From positions 59,429,393 through 59,493,392 of the forward strand of contig OV884059.1 of the NCBI GenBank assembly GCA_930367215.1: 64,000 bases of DNA. The letters are read 5' to 3'. The notes beneath the pieces are model-generated. The model was not told where the DNA came from. It did no database searches and saw only the letters and a program-made list of their open reading frames with translations. This DNA comes from Pollenia angustigena. Its lineage: Eukaryota; Arthropoda; Insecta; Diptera; Polleniidae. Of this stretch, positions 24,732 through 37,994 are shown in pieces (position 1 is the first letter of the stretch; every line of letters starts with the position of its first letter). A program made the position numbers and the translations under genes.

Positions 24732-26371
24732 AAAAGAGTAATTTTTGTGGATTCAGTATTTCGGTTATAACTCTGCCATTTTTTAACCGATTTGGCAGAT
24801 TTATGTACCGACGTGTTGAAGAAGAAATTTACCATTTACTTAAGTTATAAAGCTTGGACTCGGGGAGATCTATGGTTCCCGAAAGTGGGTATTTAAAAAA
24901 AAAAATTAATTTTGGTCATAACTTTTTTGTATCTGAACCGATCTTTCCGAGTTTTTTATAAAATATGTTCTACAAGAAATTTCAGATATTTTGGTATATA
25001 AGTCATATCCATAGGACGTATAGCAGCCCTAAAATTTAGGTTTTTATAAAAATTTTGATGTTTTTTAGCCCATTTTTTGAGTATTTTGCTCATAAATTAC
25101 CCATTGTCTAACCGATTTGATAGTTTTATATACCGACGTGTTAAGGAAGAATTTTACCATTTACTTAAGTTATATTTATCTATAAACATTTATATAAACT
25201 TGTAAATATATATTTTAACAAAGTTAATTATAAAAAAGAGTAATTTTTGTGGATTCAGTATTTCGGTTATAACTCTGCCATTTTTTAACCGATTTGGCAG
25301 ATTTATGTACCGACGTGTTGAAGAAGAAATTTACCATTTACTTAAGTTATAAAGCTTGGACTCGGGGAGATCTATGGTTCCCGAAAGTAGGTATTTTAAA
25401 AAAAAAATTAATTTTGGTCATAACTTTTTTGGATCTGAACCGATTTTTCCGAGTTTTTTATAAAAAATGTTCTACAAGAAATTTCAGATATTTTGGTATA
25501 TAAGTCATATCCATAGGACGTATAGCAGCCCTAAAATTTAGGTTTTTATAAAAATTTTGATGTTTTTTAGCCCATTTTTGGAGTATTTTGCTCATAAATT
25601 ACCCATTGTCTAATCGATTTGATAGTTTTATATACCGACGTGTTAAGGAAGAATTTTACCATTTACTTAAGTTATATTTATATATAAACATTTATATAAA
25701 CTTGTAAATATATATTTTAACAAAGTTAATTATAAATAATTATAAAAAAAGAGTAATTTTTGTGGATTCAGTATTTCGGTTATAACTCTGCAATTTTTTA
25801 ACCGATTTGGCAGATTTTTATACCGACGTGTTGAAGAAGAAATTTACCATTTACTTTAGTTATAAAGCTTGGACTCGGGGAGATCTATGGTTCCCGAAAG
25901 TGGGTATTTAAAAAAAAAATTTAATTTTGGTCATAACTTTTTTGTATCTGAACCGATTTTTCCGAGTTTTTTATAAAATATGTTCTACAAGAAATTTCAG
26001 ATATTTTGGTATATAAGTCATATCCATAGGACGTATAGCAGCCCTAAAATTTTTCCGAGTTTTGCAGAGAATATGTTTTACTAAAGATTTCCGATGTTTT
26101 AATAAATAAAGCGTATCCATAGGTCATATATATGGCAGGCCTAAAAATTAGGTTTCTATAAATATTGACAAACGGACTGACAGACGGACATCGTTAAATC
26201 CACTTTTCTCCTCATAAGCACCCAATATATATACATACACTTTATATGGTCTGAAATCAATATTGTAGAAATAATTATTAACAAACAGAATGACAAACTT
26301 ATGTATGTAAACGAATTACCTATAAAATAAAAAAATAAAATAAGTAAAAAAAAAATTAAATCAATAAAAAT
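24732..26371 (+). repeat. B-type lead: three ~0.5-kb subrepeats plus old DINE tail
   Basis: Subrepeats start at 24735, 25237 and 25750. By eye this block is essentially identical to 14842-16481, so the triplet form flanks the doublet form on both sides. Confidence 0.7.
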
Positions 26372-26539
26372 AAGGGTATAAAAAGGGTAAATTAAAAGGC
26401 GTAAATATGTATAAAATATACGTTTATGAAGTTCATAAATATATTTAAAAAATTTTAAAAATTAAAAACTGACCAATTTCTTTTTAGATAAAAAGAATTT
26501 ATAAAAAACGAAAAATAAAAAACAAACAAAAAATGGAAT

Positions 26540-26614
26540 GAATGGGATTCGAACCAGTCAACCAATAACAAATTGTTAGGAGGCAGACCGCTTAGACCGT
26601 TCGACCATCGAACC
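26540..26614 (-). tRNA. tRNA-like module T1, B-type copy 3
   Basis: Unchanged from the other B-type copies. Confidence 0.5.
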
Positions 26615-26960
26615 GCATGTAAAGTCGATGTTGATTTGAGTATGTGATATCAATAATTTTTAATAGTAAATAAAAGTATGTATGTGTTTGTTGTTTGTGT
26701 ATAATACAGAAGGTAATATTAAATAAAAAAAAAAAAAGAAGTTTACCGCAAGTATTTTAAATGAAAAAAAACCACAAAAAAAACAACTATTTTACAGGGT
26801 TACCATTAACCGTTTTGAAACGTAAACTTTCGTTTTGGTTAATAAAAGTCGCAAACCAATTTAAATGTTTTTTATTTATCAATAATACAACATAAACATA
26901 CCAAGAAATTGCTTAAATTGTGTATGCTTTTAAATCGCTTTTGTGCAGAAGATATTATCA

Positions 26961-27152
26961 GGCCTGTTCTGAAAATCACTTTAACTCAAATCACGTGATT
27001 TGAAATCACATGTGCCTACTGAAATCACACGTCTGATATTTTAGCGTCCCGTTTTTGTTTGATCTTCAATTGCAGAAAGCACACCAAGAAACACAACAAC
27101 GGTATGACTTTCAAAACACCACAAAGTCACAGGTGTGATTTCAGAACAGGCC
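26961..27152. mobile_element. Palindrome-rich MITE, B-type copy 3
   Basis: 192 bp, CACACGTCTG variant. Confidence 0.65.
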
Positions 27153-28799
27153 CGTATATAGGTATATATGAATATATTTTTGTATAAATTGTCTAAAAAA
27201 GTGACTAATATGTTATCAATGTCAGCAATAAAAAGGCAAAGATTGCTTTTAATATTTTGACGACACTAGGTGACTGTTCGTTATGTTAGCGGTTTTTTGT
27301 AGTCGTAAAATTATATGATGAGGGCATTTCTAATATTCCCTAAATACAGTTTTTTTTAAAGTGGATGACCCTGCTTGTTTGTATGGTTTTTAAGCAGTGT
27401 GACCATTTTGGCAATTTTGTAGCTTAACTTAGATTAAAAATTTTAATTTAGCTAAAATACTTTCATTAAGCGCTTCGCATTTTTTTTAAGCATTTTAATT
27501 AAATGTTTCTAGCTTTTTTTGAATTATTTTAAAAATTGAAGAATAGGTATTGATATAACTTAAGTTTTTTATGTATTATAATAAATTATAATAAATTTTG
27601 ACTAAAAAAAATAGTTGTAGTCAAAATGAAATTTCGTATGGAAATGGATAATTCTTATATTATAGTAAAAAAAATTTCATTTTATATTTTTACAAGACGA
27701 TAACCCTGCATGTTTGGGCGATTTTTAATGAAGACTTTTAAGTAGTGTGGGAATTTTTTATTTTTGAAAGTAAATTCAGCACCAAAAACTTAGATTTAGC
27801 TGTAAAATTTCCATTTGGCATTTTATTAGCTTTAAAGAAAAATGTTTTAAGCTTCTTTTGATTAATTTTTAAAGTTGGATGGAATAGTCTTAGCAATTAA
27901 AACTAAAATAAATTGTTATAAACTAACTTTTACGCAATTAATGATGACTGTTTTTTTAAAATATAAAAAAAATAATCTTGTCTAAATATGTTTGTAAATT
28001 CTTTTAAATCGAAATAGCTATAAAACCGTTTGTATTTTGTTTTTATTAGAGGGCCTTCCAATTTCAAGGTTAACCAATTGTGGTATTAATATCTGATGCT
28101 ATATCAAATCTACCTAAATACTTGTTTAAATATTACCATTTATTTTAATTTTGTTTAAAATGAGTCACTTAATGTATAAGGATTTAAAACAATATAATGA
28201 ACAACTTAAAGAATTATTTGTAGCGTTTTCAAAATAATTTTTAGCATTTCTTTGCCTTGCCTAATGTCAGAGTAAGCTGTGAACAAATTTTAAGATCTGT
28301 TTCTATGTCATTGGTTTCGTCAATAAAATTATCCAAACTTAAATGTTTCTAGCTTTTTGATTAAATTAAACATTTACGTACGCAAATACTTATTGTTGAA
28401 TGTTTTGCTTTCAAATAACAAATGGGATTTTTTTTAGAAATAATAAGATTTTTTAAAAATAATATGGCAACACGTGTGAGATTTTTGAATTGAAATGTAA
28501 GAAGAGATTATCAAAACATAGCAACAATCCGTCTCTAAAACTGAAAAAAACAACAATCATGAAAACAATGCCTACCAATACACATAAATAACTTTTGCAT
28601 ACTCGTACATACTACATACTTAGGTATTTACATTTAAGCCAAAAACAAATTGTAAAATATGGTTTTTGTTTCACATGTAAGGCGAACGATTCATATTTAT
28701 ATTGTTAATAAAATGAAAAAATCAAAAATCGCTGAATAATTTTAAAATCGTTTATAGAAATATTTATAAAAAAAGTTAAAAAATTTTCTGTTTGGAAGA

Positions 28800-28887
28800 G
28801 GTGGAGATGCCGAGATTTGAACCCCGGCAATTTAACAAACAAAACAAACCTTCTTGGGCAACCGCCCAGACCATTGAGCTATTAACG
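28800..28887 (-). tRNA. tRNA-like module T2, B-type copy 3
   Basis: Unchanged 88-bp B-type version. Confidence 0.5.
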
Positions 28888-29038
28888 TTGTTAAAAATAA
28901 AGAATTATAGTATAATATACTCCGTCATATTATTAGTTTAATATGTAGGTATGTATTTTTCAATTAAAGCGAACAATCATGTACAAGCATGTGTACATGT
29001 TTCTTATGCTTAAAATTCAACTCGTTCAAATAAAAAAA

Positions 29039-29940
29039 CAAAAAAACAACAACCACAAGGGATTTTTTTGGAAAAATTAGAGGCAGTCGTGGTTTTTTGC
29101 TGATAACTCAGCCATTTTTTAACCGATTTGACAGATTTATATACCAACGTGTTAAAGAAGAAATTTACCATTTACCTTGGTTATAAAGCTTGGACTCCGG
29201 GAGATCTATGGTTCCCGAAAGTGGGTATTTAAAAAAAAAAAAAAAATTTTGGTCATAACTTTTTTGTATCTGAACCGATTTTCCCGAGTTTTTTATAAAA
29301 TATGTTCTACTAAAAATTTCCGATATTTTGGTATATAAATCATATCCATAGGACATATGGCAGCCTTAAAATTTAGGTTTTTATAAAATTTTTAATTTTT
29401 TTTGTACGGGAGGTACCACGCCCACTGCTCCAATCCCGCCCACATTTTGTAGAATGGTGTGTATTGGCAACCTAAATGTGTGTACCTAATTTGGAAACTT
29501 TTGCTTTTGCCGTTCCCCAGTTATACAGCAAAAAGTAATAAAAATACAACAACCACAAGGGATTTTTGGGAAAAATTAGAGGTAGTCGTGGTTTTTTGCT
29601 CATATCTCAGCCATTTGTGGACCGATCTGGCTGAATTTCAATAGCAAAATTATAATAAGAATACCTGACAGAAAGATACCCCAACGAAGCTCCCATCATA
29701 TCTGGGGGCTTCGGAAAACCCATTTCAACAGACAGACGGACAGACGGACAGACGGACAGACGGACAGACGGACAGACGGACAGACGGACAGACGGACAGA
29801 CGGACAACCGGATTTGAACTTCGCTTTTCATAAGAACCCAGAATATATATACTTTATAGGGTGTAGGATCAATATTGTAGAAATTACAAACGGAATGACA
29901 AAGTTATATATACCCTTTTACCTTCGGTGAAGGGTATAAA
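29039..29940 (+). mobile_element. B-type DINE segment, nine octamers
   Basis: Nine AGACGGAC units (29734-29805); intact terminal stem. Its 3' end runs into an A-tract shared with the next, truncated A-type core. The antisense reading of the octamers gives a CPSVRLSV peptide repeat with no biological meaning. Confidence 0.65.
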
Positions 29941-30168
29941 AAAAAAGAAGTTTACCGCAAGTATTTTAAATGAAAAAAACCACAAAAAAAACAACTATTT
30001 TACAGGGTTACCATTAACCGTTTTGAAACGTAAACTTTCGTTTTGGTTAATAAAAGTCGCAAACCAATTTAAATGTTTTTTATTTATCAATAATACAACA
30101 TAAACATACCAAGAAATTGCTTAAATTGTGTATTCTTTTAAATCGCTTTTGTGCAGAAGATATTATCA

Positions 30169-30360
30169 GGCCTGTTCTGAAAATCACTTTAACTCAAATC
30201 ACGTGATTTGAAATCACATGTGCCTACTGAAATCACACGTGTGATATTTTAGCGTCCCGTTTTTGTGTGATCTTCAATTGCAGAAAGCACACCAAGAAAC
30301 ACAACAACGGTATGACTTTCAAAACACCACAAAGTCACAGGTGTGATTTCAGAACAGGCC
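30169..30360. mobile_element. Palindrome-rich MITE, copy in C4
   Basis: 192 bp with the intact CACACGTGTG palindrome. Confidence 0.65.
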
Positions 30361-31099
30361 CGTATATAGGTATATATGAATCTATTTTTGTATAAATTGT
30401 CTAAAAAAGTGACTAATATGTTATCAATGTCAGCAATAAAAAGGCAAATATTGCTTTTAATATTTTGACGACACTAGATGACTGTTCGTTATGTTAGCGG
30501 TTTTTTGTAGTCGTAAAATTATATGATGAGGGCATTTCTAATATTCCCTAAATACAATTTTTTTTAGAGTGGATAACCCTGCTTGTTTGTATGGTTTTTA
30601 AGCAGTGTGACCATTTTGGCAATTTTGCAGCTTTACTTAGATTAAAAATTTTAATTTAGCTAAAATACTTTCATTAAGCGCTTCGCATTTTTTTAAGCAT
30701 TTTAATTGAATGTTTCTAGCTTTTTTAGAATTATTTTAAAAATTGAAGAATAGGTATTGATATAACTTAAGTTTTTTATGTATTATAATAAATTATAATA
30801 AATTTTGACTAAAAAAAATAGTTGTAGTCAAAATGAAATTTCGTATGGAAATGGATAATTCTTATTTTATTGTAAAAAAATTTTCATTTTATTTTTTTAC
30901 AAGACGATAAGCCTGCATGTTTGGGCGATTTTTAATGAAGACTTTTAAGTAGTGTGGGAATTTTTTATTTTTGAAAGTAAATTCAGCACAAAAAACTTAG
31001 ATTTAGCTGTAAAATTTCCATTTGGCATTTTATTAGCTTTTTAGAAAAATGTTTTAAGCTTCTTTTGATTAATTTTTAAAGTTGGATGAAATAGTCTTA

Positions 31100-31415
31100 A
31101 GCGGCCCATACACTTGCAATATTACTGTATATGATATTCGCCATATTATTTAAATTTTGTCCTATATTATGCAATAAGTCGCACAATGGTTTCATTCATT
31201 CAATAAAAAGGTGAACATAAACTATAGGAATAGCATAAACAGCATTATACAATGTTGCCAACACATTTCACTTTCTTTTCGTTGTGCAATAAAAATCAAA
31301 AGTCTTTTGATTGTTGCCAATATATTGTGCTACCATCGAATATCGCATACACATTGGCTATATAATTGTACAATACGTAAAATTGAACAATTTTATTGCA
31401 AGTGTATGATCCGCT
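31100..31415. mobile_element. Harbinger-type MITE, copy in C4
   Basis: 316 bp with TTA on both sides. Confidence 0.8.
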
Positions 31416-32303
31416 TTAGCGATTAAAACTAAAATAAATTGTTATAAACTAACTTTTACGCAATTAATGATGACTGTTTTTTTAAAATATAAAAAAAATA
31501 ATATGGTCTAAATATGTCTGTAAATTCTTTTAAATCAAAATAGCTATAAAACCGTTTGTATTTTGTTTTTATTAGAGGGCCTTCCAATTTCAAGGTTAAC
31601 CAATTGTGGTATTTATATCTGATGCTTTATCAAATCTACCTAAATACTTGTTTAAATATTACCATTTATTTTAATTTTGTTTAAAATGAGTCACTTAAAT
31701 GTATAAGGATTTAAAACAATATAATGAACAACTTTAAGAATTATTTGTAGCGTTTTCAAAATAATTTTTAGCATTTCTTTGCCTTGCCTAATGTCAGAGT
31801 AAGCTGTGAACAAATTTTAAGATCTGTTTCTATGTCATTGGGTTCGTCAATAAAATTATCCTAACTTAAATGTTTCTAGCTTTTTGATTAAATTAAACAT
31901 TTACGTACGCAAATACTTATTGTTGAATGTTTTGTTTTCAAATAACAAATGGGATTTTTTTTAGAAATAATAATATTTTTTAAAAATAATATGGCAACAC
32001 GTGTAAGATTTTTGAATTGAAATGTAAGAAGAGACAATCCGTCTCTATAACTGAAAAAAAAGCAACAATCATGAAAACAATGCCTACCAATACACATAAA
32101 TAACTTTTGCATATTCGTACATACTTAGGTATTTAAATTTAAGCCAAAAACAAATTGTAAAATATGTTTTTTGTTTCACATGTAAGGCGAACGATGCATA
32201 TTTATATTGTCAATAAAATAAAAAAATCAAAAATCGCTGAATAATTTTAAAATCGTTTATAGAAATATTTATGGAAAAAGTTAAAAAATTTTTGTTTGGT
32301 AAA

Positions 32304-32386
32304 GGTGGAGATGCCGAGATTTGAACCCCGGCAATATAACAAACAAACCTTCTTGGGCAACCGCCCAGACCATTGAGCTATTAACC
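32304..32386 (-). tRNA. tRNA-like module T2, copy in C4
   Basis: 83-bp A-type version, boxes intact; the unit has no T1. Confidence 0.5.
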
Positions 32387-32514
32387 TTGTTAATAATAAA
32401 GCATTATAATAGAATATACTTCGTCATATTATTAGTTTAATTTGTAGGTATGTATTTTTCAATTAAAGCGAACAATCATGTACAAGCATGTGTACATGTT
32501 TCAAATAAAAAAAC

Positions 32515-33354
32515 AAAAAAACAACAACCACAAGGGTTTTTTTTTGGAAAAATTAGAGGCAGTCGTGGTTTTTTGATCATATCTCAGCCATTTGAGGACC
32601 GATCTTGCTGAAATTCAATAGCAAGAAATGGTGGACTATATGAGTTATTTTGGCTATAAAACTTGGACTCGGGAAGATCTATGGTTCCTGAGAATGGGTA
32701 TTTTTCAAAAAAAAATTAATATTTTGGTCATAAGTTTTTCGTATCTGAACCGATTTTCCCGAGTTTTTTATAAAATATGTTCTACTAAAAATTTCCGATA
32801 TTTTGGTATATAAGTCATATCCATAGGACATATGACAGCCCTAAAATTTAGGTTTTTATACAATTTTTAATTTTTTTTGTACGGGAGGTACCACGCCCAC
32901 TTCTCCAATCCCGCCCACATTTTGTAGGGTGGTGTGTATTGACAACCTTAATGTTTGTACCTAATTTGGAAACTTTGGCTCTTGCCGTTCTCCAGATATA
33001 CAGAAAAAAGCAATAAAAATACAACAACAACAAGGGATTTTTGGAAAAAATTAGAGGCAGTCGTGGTTTTTTGATCATATCTCAGCCATTTGTGGACCGA
33101 TCTTGCCGAATTTCAATAGCAAGAAATGGTGGACTATATGTGACATAAATGTAAAACAACCTAGCCGCTATCATGTCTGGATTATCCGGAAAACACATAT
33201 CAAACGTAAGACGGACAGACGGACAGACGGACATCGTTAAATCAACTTCTCTTCTCATATGGACCCAGAATATATATACTTTATGGGGTCTAAAATCAAT
33301 ATTGTGGAAATTACAAACTTATATATACCCTTTTACACCTGTGGTGAAGGGTAT
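32515..33354 (+). mobile_element. Partial DINE-like segment
   Basis: Three octamers. It carries CATAAGTTTTTCG, TTGCCGAATTTC and an 8-bp loss (ACAAACTTATAT for ACAAACGTTATGACAAACTTATAT), all shared with 39405-40250. Confidence 0.65.
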
Positions 33355-33542
33355 AAAAATAAGGGTATAAAAAGGGTAAATTAAAAGGCGTAAATATGTA
33401 TAAAATATACGTATATGAAGTTCATAAATATATTTAAAAAATTTTAAAAAGTGAAAAACTGACCAATTTCTTTTTAGATAAAAAGATTTATAAAATAAAA
33501 AAACAAAAAACAAAAAATAAAAAACAAAAAAAAGAATGGAAT

Positions 33543-33617
33543 GAATGGGATTCGAACCAGTAAACCAATAAGACATTGTTAATAGGCAGACCGTTTAGAC
33601 CGTTCGACCATCGAACC
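33543..33617 (-). tRNA. tRNA-like module T1, copy in C5
   Basis: Boxes and T8 run intact. Confidence 0.5.
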
Positions 33618-33962
33618 GCATGAGAAGTCGTTGTTGATTTGAGTATTTGATATCCATAATTATTTATATTAAATTAAAGTATGTATGTGTTTGTTGTTTG
33701 TGTGTAATACAGAAGGTAATATTAAATAAAAAAAAAAAAGAAGTTTACCGCAAGTATTTTAAATGAAAAAAACCACAAAAAAAAACAACTATTTTACAGG
33801 GTTACCATTAACCGTTTTGAAACGTAAACTTTCGTTTTGGTTAATAAAAGTCGCAAACCAATTTAAATGTTTTTTATTTATCAATAATACAACATAAACA
33901 TACCAAGAAATTGCTTAAATTGTGTATGCTTTTAAATCGCTTTTGTGCAGAAGATATTATCA

Positions 33963-34154
33963 GGCCTGTTCTGAAAATCACTTTAACTCAAATCACGTGA
34001 TTTGAAATCACATGTGCCTACTGAAATCACACGTGTGATATTTTAGCGTCCCGTTTTTGTGTGATCTTCAATTGCAGAAAGCACACCAAGAAACACAACA
34101 ACGGTATGACTTTCAAAACACCACAAAGTCACAGGTGTGATTTCAGAACAGGCC
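33963..34154. mobile_element. Palindrome-rich MITE, copy in C5
   Basis: 192 bp, palindromes intact. Confidence 0.65.
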
Positions 34155-34893
34155 CGTATATAGGTATATATGAATCTATTTTTGTATAAATTGTCTAAAA
34201 AAGTGACTAATATGTTATCAATGTCAGCAATAAAAAGGCAAATATTGCTTTTAATATTTTGACGACACTAGATGACTGTTCGTTATGTTAGCGGTTTTTT
34301 GTAGTCGTAAAATTATATGATGAGGGCATTTCTAATATTCCCTAAATACAATTTTTTTTAGAGTGGATAACCCTGCTTGTTTGTATGGTTTTTAAGCAGT
34401 GTGACCATTTTGGCAATTTTGCAGCTTTACTTAGATTAAAAATTTTAATTTAGCTAAAATACTTTCATTAAGCGCTTCGCATTTTTTTAAGCATTTTAAT
34501 TGAATGTTTCTAGCTTTTTTAGAATTATTTTAAAAATTGAAGAATAGGTATTGATATAACTTAAGTTTTTTATGTATTATAATAAATTATAATAAATTTT
34601 GACTAAAAAAAATAGTTGTAGTCAAAATGAAATTTCGTATGGAAATGGATAATTCTTATTTTATTGTAAAAAAATTTTCATTTTATTTTTTTACAAGACG
34701 ATAAGCCTGCATGTTTGGGCGATTTTTAATGAAGACTTTTAAGTAGTGTGGGAATTTTTTATTTTTGAAAGTAAATTCAGCACAAAAAACTTAGATTTAG
34801 CTGTAAAATTTCCATTTGGCATTTTATTAGCTTTTTAGAAAAATGTTTTAAGCTTCTTTTGATTAATTTTTAAAGTTGGATGAAATAGTCTTA

Positions 34894-35209
34894 AGCGGCC
34901 CATACACTTGCAATATTACTGTATATGATATTCGCCATATTATTTAAATTTTGTCCTATATTATGCAATAAGTCGCACAATGGTTTCATTCATTCAATAA
35001 AAAGGTGAACATAAACTATAGGAATAGCATAAACAGCATTATACAATGTTGCCAACACATTTCACTTTCTTTTCGTTGTGCAATAAAAATCAAAAGTCTT
35101 TTGATTGTTGCCAATATATTGTGCTACCATCGAATATCGCATACACATTGGCTATATAATTGTACAATACGTAAAATTGAACAATTTTATTGCAAGTGTA
35201 TGATCCGCT
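34894..35209. mobile_element. Harbinger-type MITE, copy in C5
   Basis: 316 bp with TTA on both sides. Confidence 0.8.
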
Positions 35210-36097
35210 TTAGCGATTAAAACTAAAATAAATTGTTATAAACTAACTTTTACGCAATTAATGATGACTGTTTTTTTAAAATATAAAAAAAATAATCTGG
35301 TCTAAATATGTCTGTAAATTCTTTTAAATCAAAATAGCTATAAAACCGTTTGTATTTTGTTTTTATTAGAGGGCCTTCCAATTTCAAGGTTAACCAATTG
35401 TGGTATTTATATCTGATGCTTTATCAAATCTACCTAAATACTTGTTTAAATATTACCATTTATTTTAATTTTGTTTAAAATGAGTCACTTAAATGTATAA
35501 GGATTTAAAACAATATAATGAACAACTTTAAGAATTATTTGTAGCGTTTTCAAAATAATTTTTAGCATTTCTTTGCCTTGCCTAATGTCAGAGTAAGCTG
35601 TGAACAAATTTTAAGATCTGTTTCTATGTCATTGGGTTCGTCAATAAAATTATCCTAACTTAAATGTTTCTAGCTTTTTGATTAAATTAAACATTTACGT
35701 ACGCAAATACTTATTGTTGAATGTTTTGTTTTCAAATAACAAATGGGATTTTTTTTAGAAATAATAATATTTTTTAAAAATAATATGGCAACACGTGTAA
35801 GATTTTTGAATTGAAATGTAAGAAGAGACAATCCGTCTCTATAACTGAAAAAAAAGCAACAATCATGAAAACAATGCCTACCAATACACATAAATAACTT
35901 TTGCATATTCGTACATACTTAGGTATTTAAATTTAAGCCAAAAACAAATTGTAAAATATGTTTTTTGTTTCACATGTAAGGCGAACGATGCATATTTATA
36001 TTGTCAATAAAATAAAAAAATCAAAAATCGCTGAATAATTTTAAAATCGTTTATAGAAATATTTATGGAAAAAGTTAAAAAATTTTTGTTTGGTAAA

Positions 36098-36180
36098 GGT
36101 GGAGATGCCGAGATTTGAACCCCGGCAATATAACAAACAAACCTTCTTGGGCAACCGCCCAGACCATTGAGCTATTAACC
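36098..36180 (-). tRNA. tRNA-like module T2, copy in C5
   Basis: Boxes intact. Confidence 0.5.
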
Positions 36181-36303
36181 TTGTTAATAATAAAGCATTA
36201 TAATAGAATATACTTCGTCATATTATTAGTTTAATTTGTAGGTATGTATTTTTCAATTAAAGCGAACAATCATGTACAAGCATGTGTACATGTTTCAAAT
36301 AAA

Positions 36304-36459
36304 AACGTAAGACGGACAGACGGACAGACGGACATCGTTAAATCAACTTCTCTTCTCATATGGACCCAGAATATATATACTTTATGGGGTCTAAAATCAA
36401 TATTGTGGAAATTACAAACTTATATATACCCTTTTACACCTGTGGTGAAGGGTATAAAA
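36304..36459 (+). mobile_element. DINE-like remnant after ~0.7-kb deletion
   Basis: The core tail CAAATAAAAA joins directly to ACGTAAGACGGACAG, so everything between the core exit and the octamer tract is gone. The joint is at an A-run present on both sides (AAATAAAAA and TCAAACGTAAG). This deletion gives the short 3,101-bp unit. Confidence 0.75.
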
Positions 36460-36643
36460 ATAAGGGTATAAAAAGGGTAAATTAAAAGGCGTAAATATGT
36501 ATAAAATATACGTATATGAAGTTCATAAATATATTTAAAAAATTTTAAAAAGTGAAAAACTGACCAATTTCTTTTTAGATAAAAAGATTTATAAAATAAA
36601 AAAACAAAAAACAAAAAATAAAAAACAAAAAAAAGAATGGAAT

Positions 36644-36718
36644 GAATGGGATTCGAACCAGTAAACCAATAAGACATTGTTAATAGGCAGACCGTTTAGA
36701 CCGTTCGACCATCGAACC
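36644..36718 (-). tRNA. tRNA-like module T1, copy in C6
   Basis: Boxes and T8 run intact. Confidence 0.5.
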
Positions 36719-37063
36719 GCATGAGAAGTCGTTGTTGATTTGAGTATTTGATATCCATAATTATTTATATTAAATTAAAGTATGTATGTGTTTGTTGTTT
36801 GTGTGTAATACAGAAGGTAATATTAAATAAAAAAAAAAAAGAAGTTTACCGCAAGTATTTTAAATGAAAAAAACCACAAAAAAAAACAACTATTTTACAG
36901 GGTTACCATTAACCGTTTTGAAACGTAAACTTTCGTTTTGGTTAATAAAAGTCGCAAACCAATTTAAATGTTTTTTATTTATCAATAATACAACATAAAC
37001 ATACCAAGAAATTGCTTAAATTGTGTATGCTTTTAAATCGCTTTTGTGCAGAAGATATTATCA

Positions 37064-37255
37064 GGCCTGTTCTGAAAATCACTTTAACTCAAATCACGTG
37101 ATTTGAAATCACATGTGCCTACTGAAATCACACGTGTGATATTTTAGCGTCCCGTTTTTGTGTGATCTTCAATTGCAGAAAGCACACCAAGAAACACAAC
37201 AACGGTATGACTTTCAAAACACCACAAAGTCACAGGTGTGATTTCAGAACAGGCC
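37064..37255. mobile_element. Palindrome-rich MITE, copy in C6
   Basis: 192 bp, palindromes intact. Confidence 0.65.
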
Positions 37256-37994
37256 CGTATATAGGTATATATGAATCTATTTTTGTATAAATTGTCTAAA
37301 AAAGTGACTAATATGTTATCAATGTCAGCAATAAAAAGGCAAATATTGCTTTTAATATTTTGACGACACTAGATGACTGTTCGTTATGTTAGCGGTTTTT
37401 TGTAGTCGTAAAATTATATGATGAGGGCATTTCTAATATTCCCTAAATACAATTTTTTTTAGAGTGGATAACCCTGCTTGTTTGTATGGTTTTTAAGCAG
37501 TGTGACCATTTTGGCAATTTTGCAGCTTTACTTAGATTAAAAATTTTAATTTAGCTAAAATACTTTCATTAAGCGCTTCGCATTTTTTTAAGCATTTTAA
37601 TTGAATGTTTCTAGCTTTTTTAGAATTATTTTAAAAATTGAAGAATAGGTATTGATATAACTTAAGTTTTTTATGTATTATAATAAATTATAATAAATTT
37701 TGACTAAAAAAAATAGTTGTAGTCAAAATGAAATTTCGTATGGAAATGGATAATTCTTATTTTATTGTAAAAAAATTTTCATTTTATTTTTTTACAAGAC
37801 GATAAGCCTGCATGTTTGGGCGATTTTTAATGAAGACTTTTAAGTAGTGTGGGAATTTTTTATTTTTGAAAGTAAATTCAGCACAAAAAACTTAGATTTA
37901 GCTGTAAAATTTCCATTTGGCATTTTATTAGCTTTTTAGAAAAATGTTTTAAGCTTCTTTTGATTAATTTTTAAAGTTGGATGAAATAGTCTTA

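Larger units (their letters stand above)
26372..29038 (+). repeat. Core monomer CB3 (B-type)
   Basis: Third B-type core; one A fewer in the ATTTATAAAAAAAGTTAAA run and TACGTACGC instead of TACGTACGG near 28381. Confidence 0.85.
29941..32514 (+). repeat. Core monomer C4 (A-type, 5' part missing)
   Basis: Begins at AAAGAAGTTTACCGCAAG, so the lead-in, T1 and ~400 bp are absent. The joint lies in an A-tract that exists on both sides of the deleted piece. This is the B-to-A subfamily switch point. Confidence 0.85.
33355..36303 (+). repeat. Core monomer C5 (A-type)
   Basis: Complete core. Its A-rich lead-in has an extra ACAAAAA unit also seen in C6 and C7. Confidence 0.85.

Noticed and set aside
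29607..29831. CPSVRLSV peptide repeat suggesting a repeat protein
   Set aside because: It is the antisense translation of the AGACGGAC octamer tract; low complexity, no conserved flanks.
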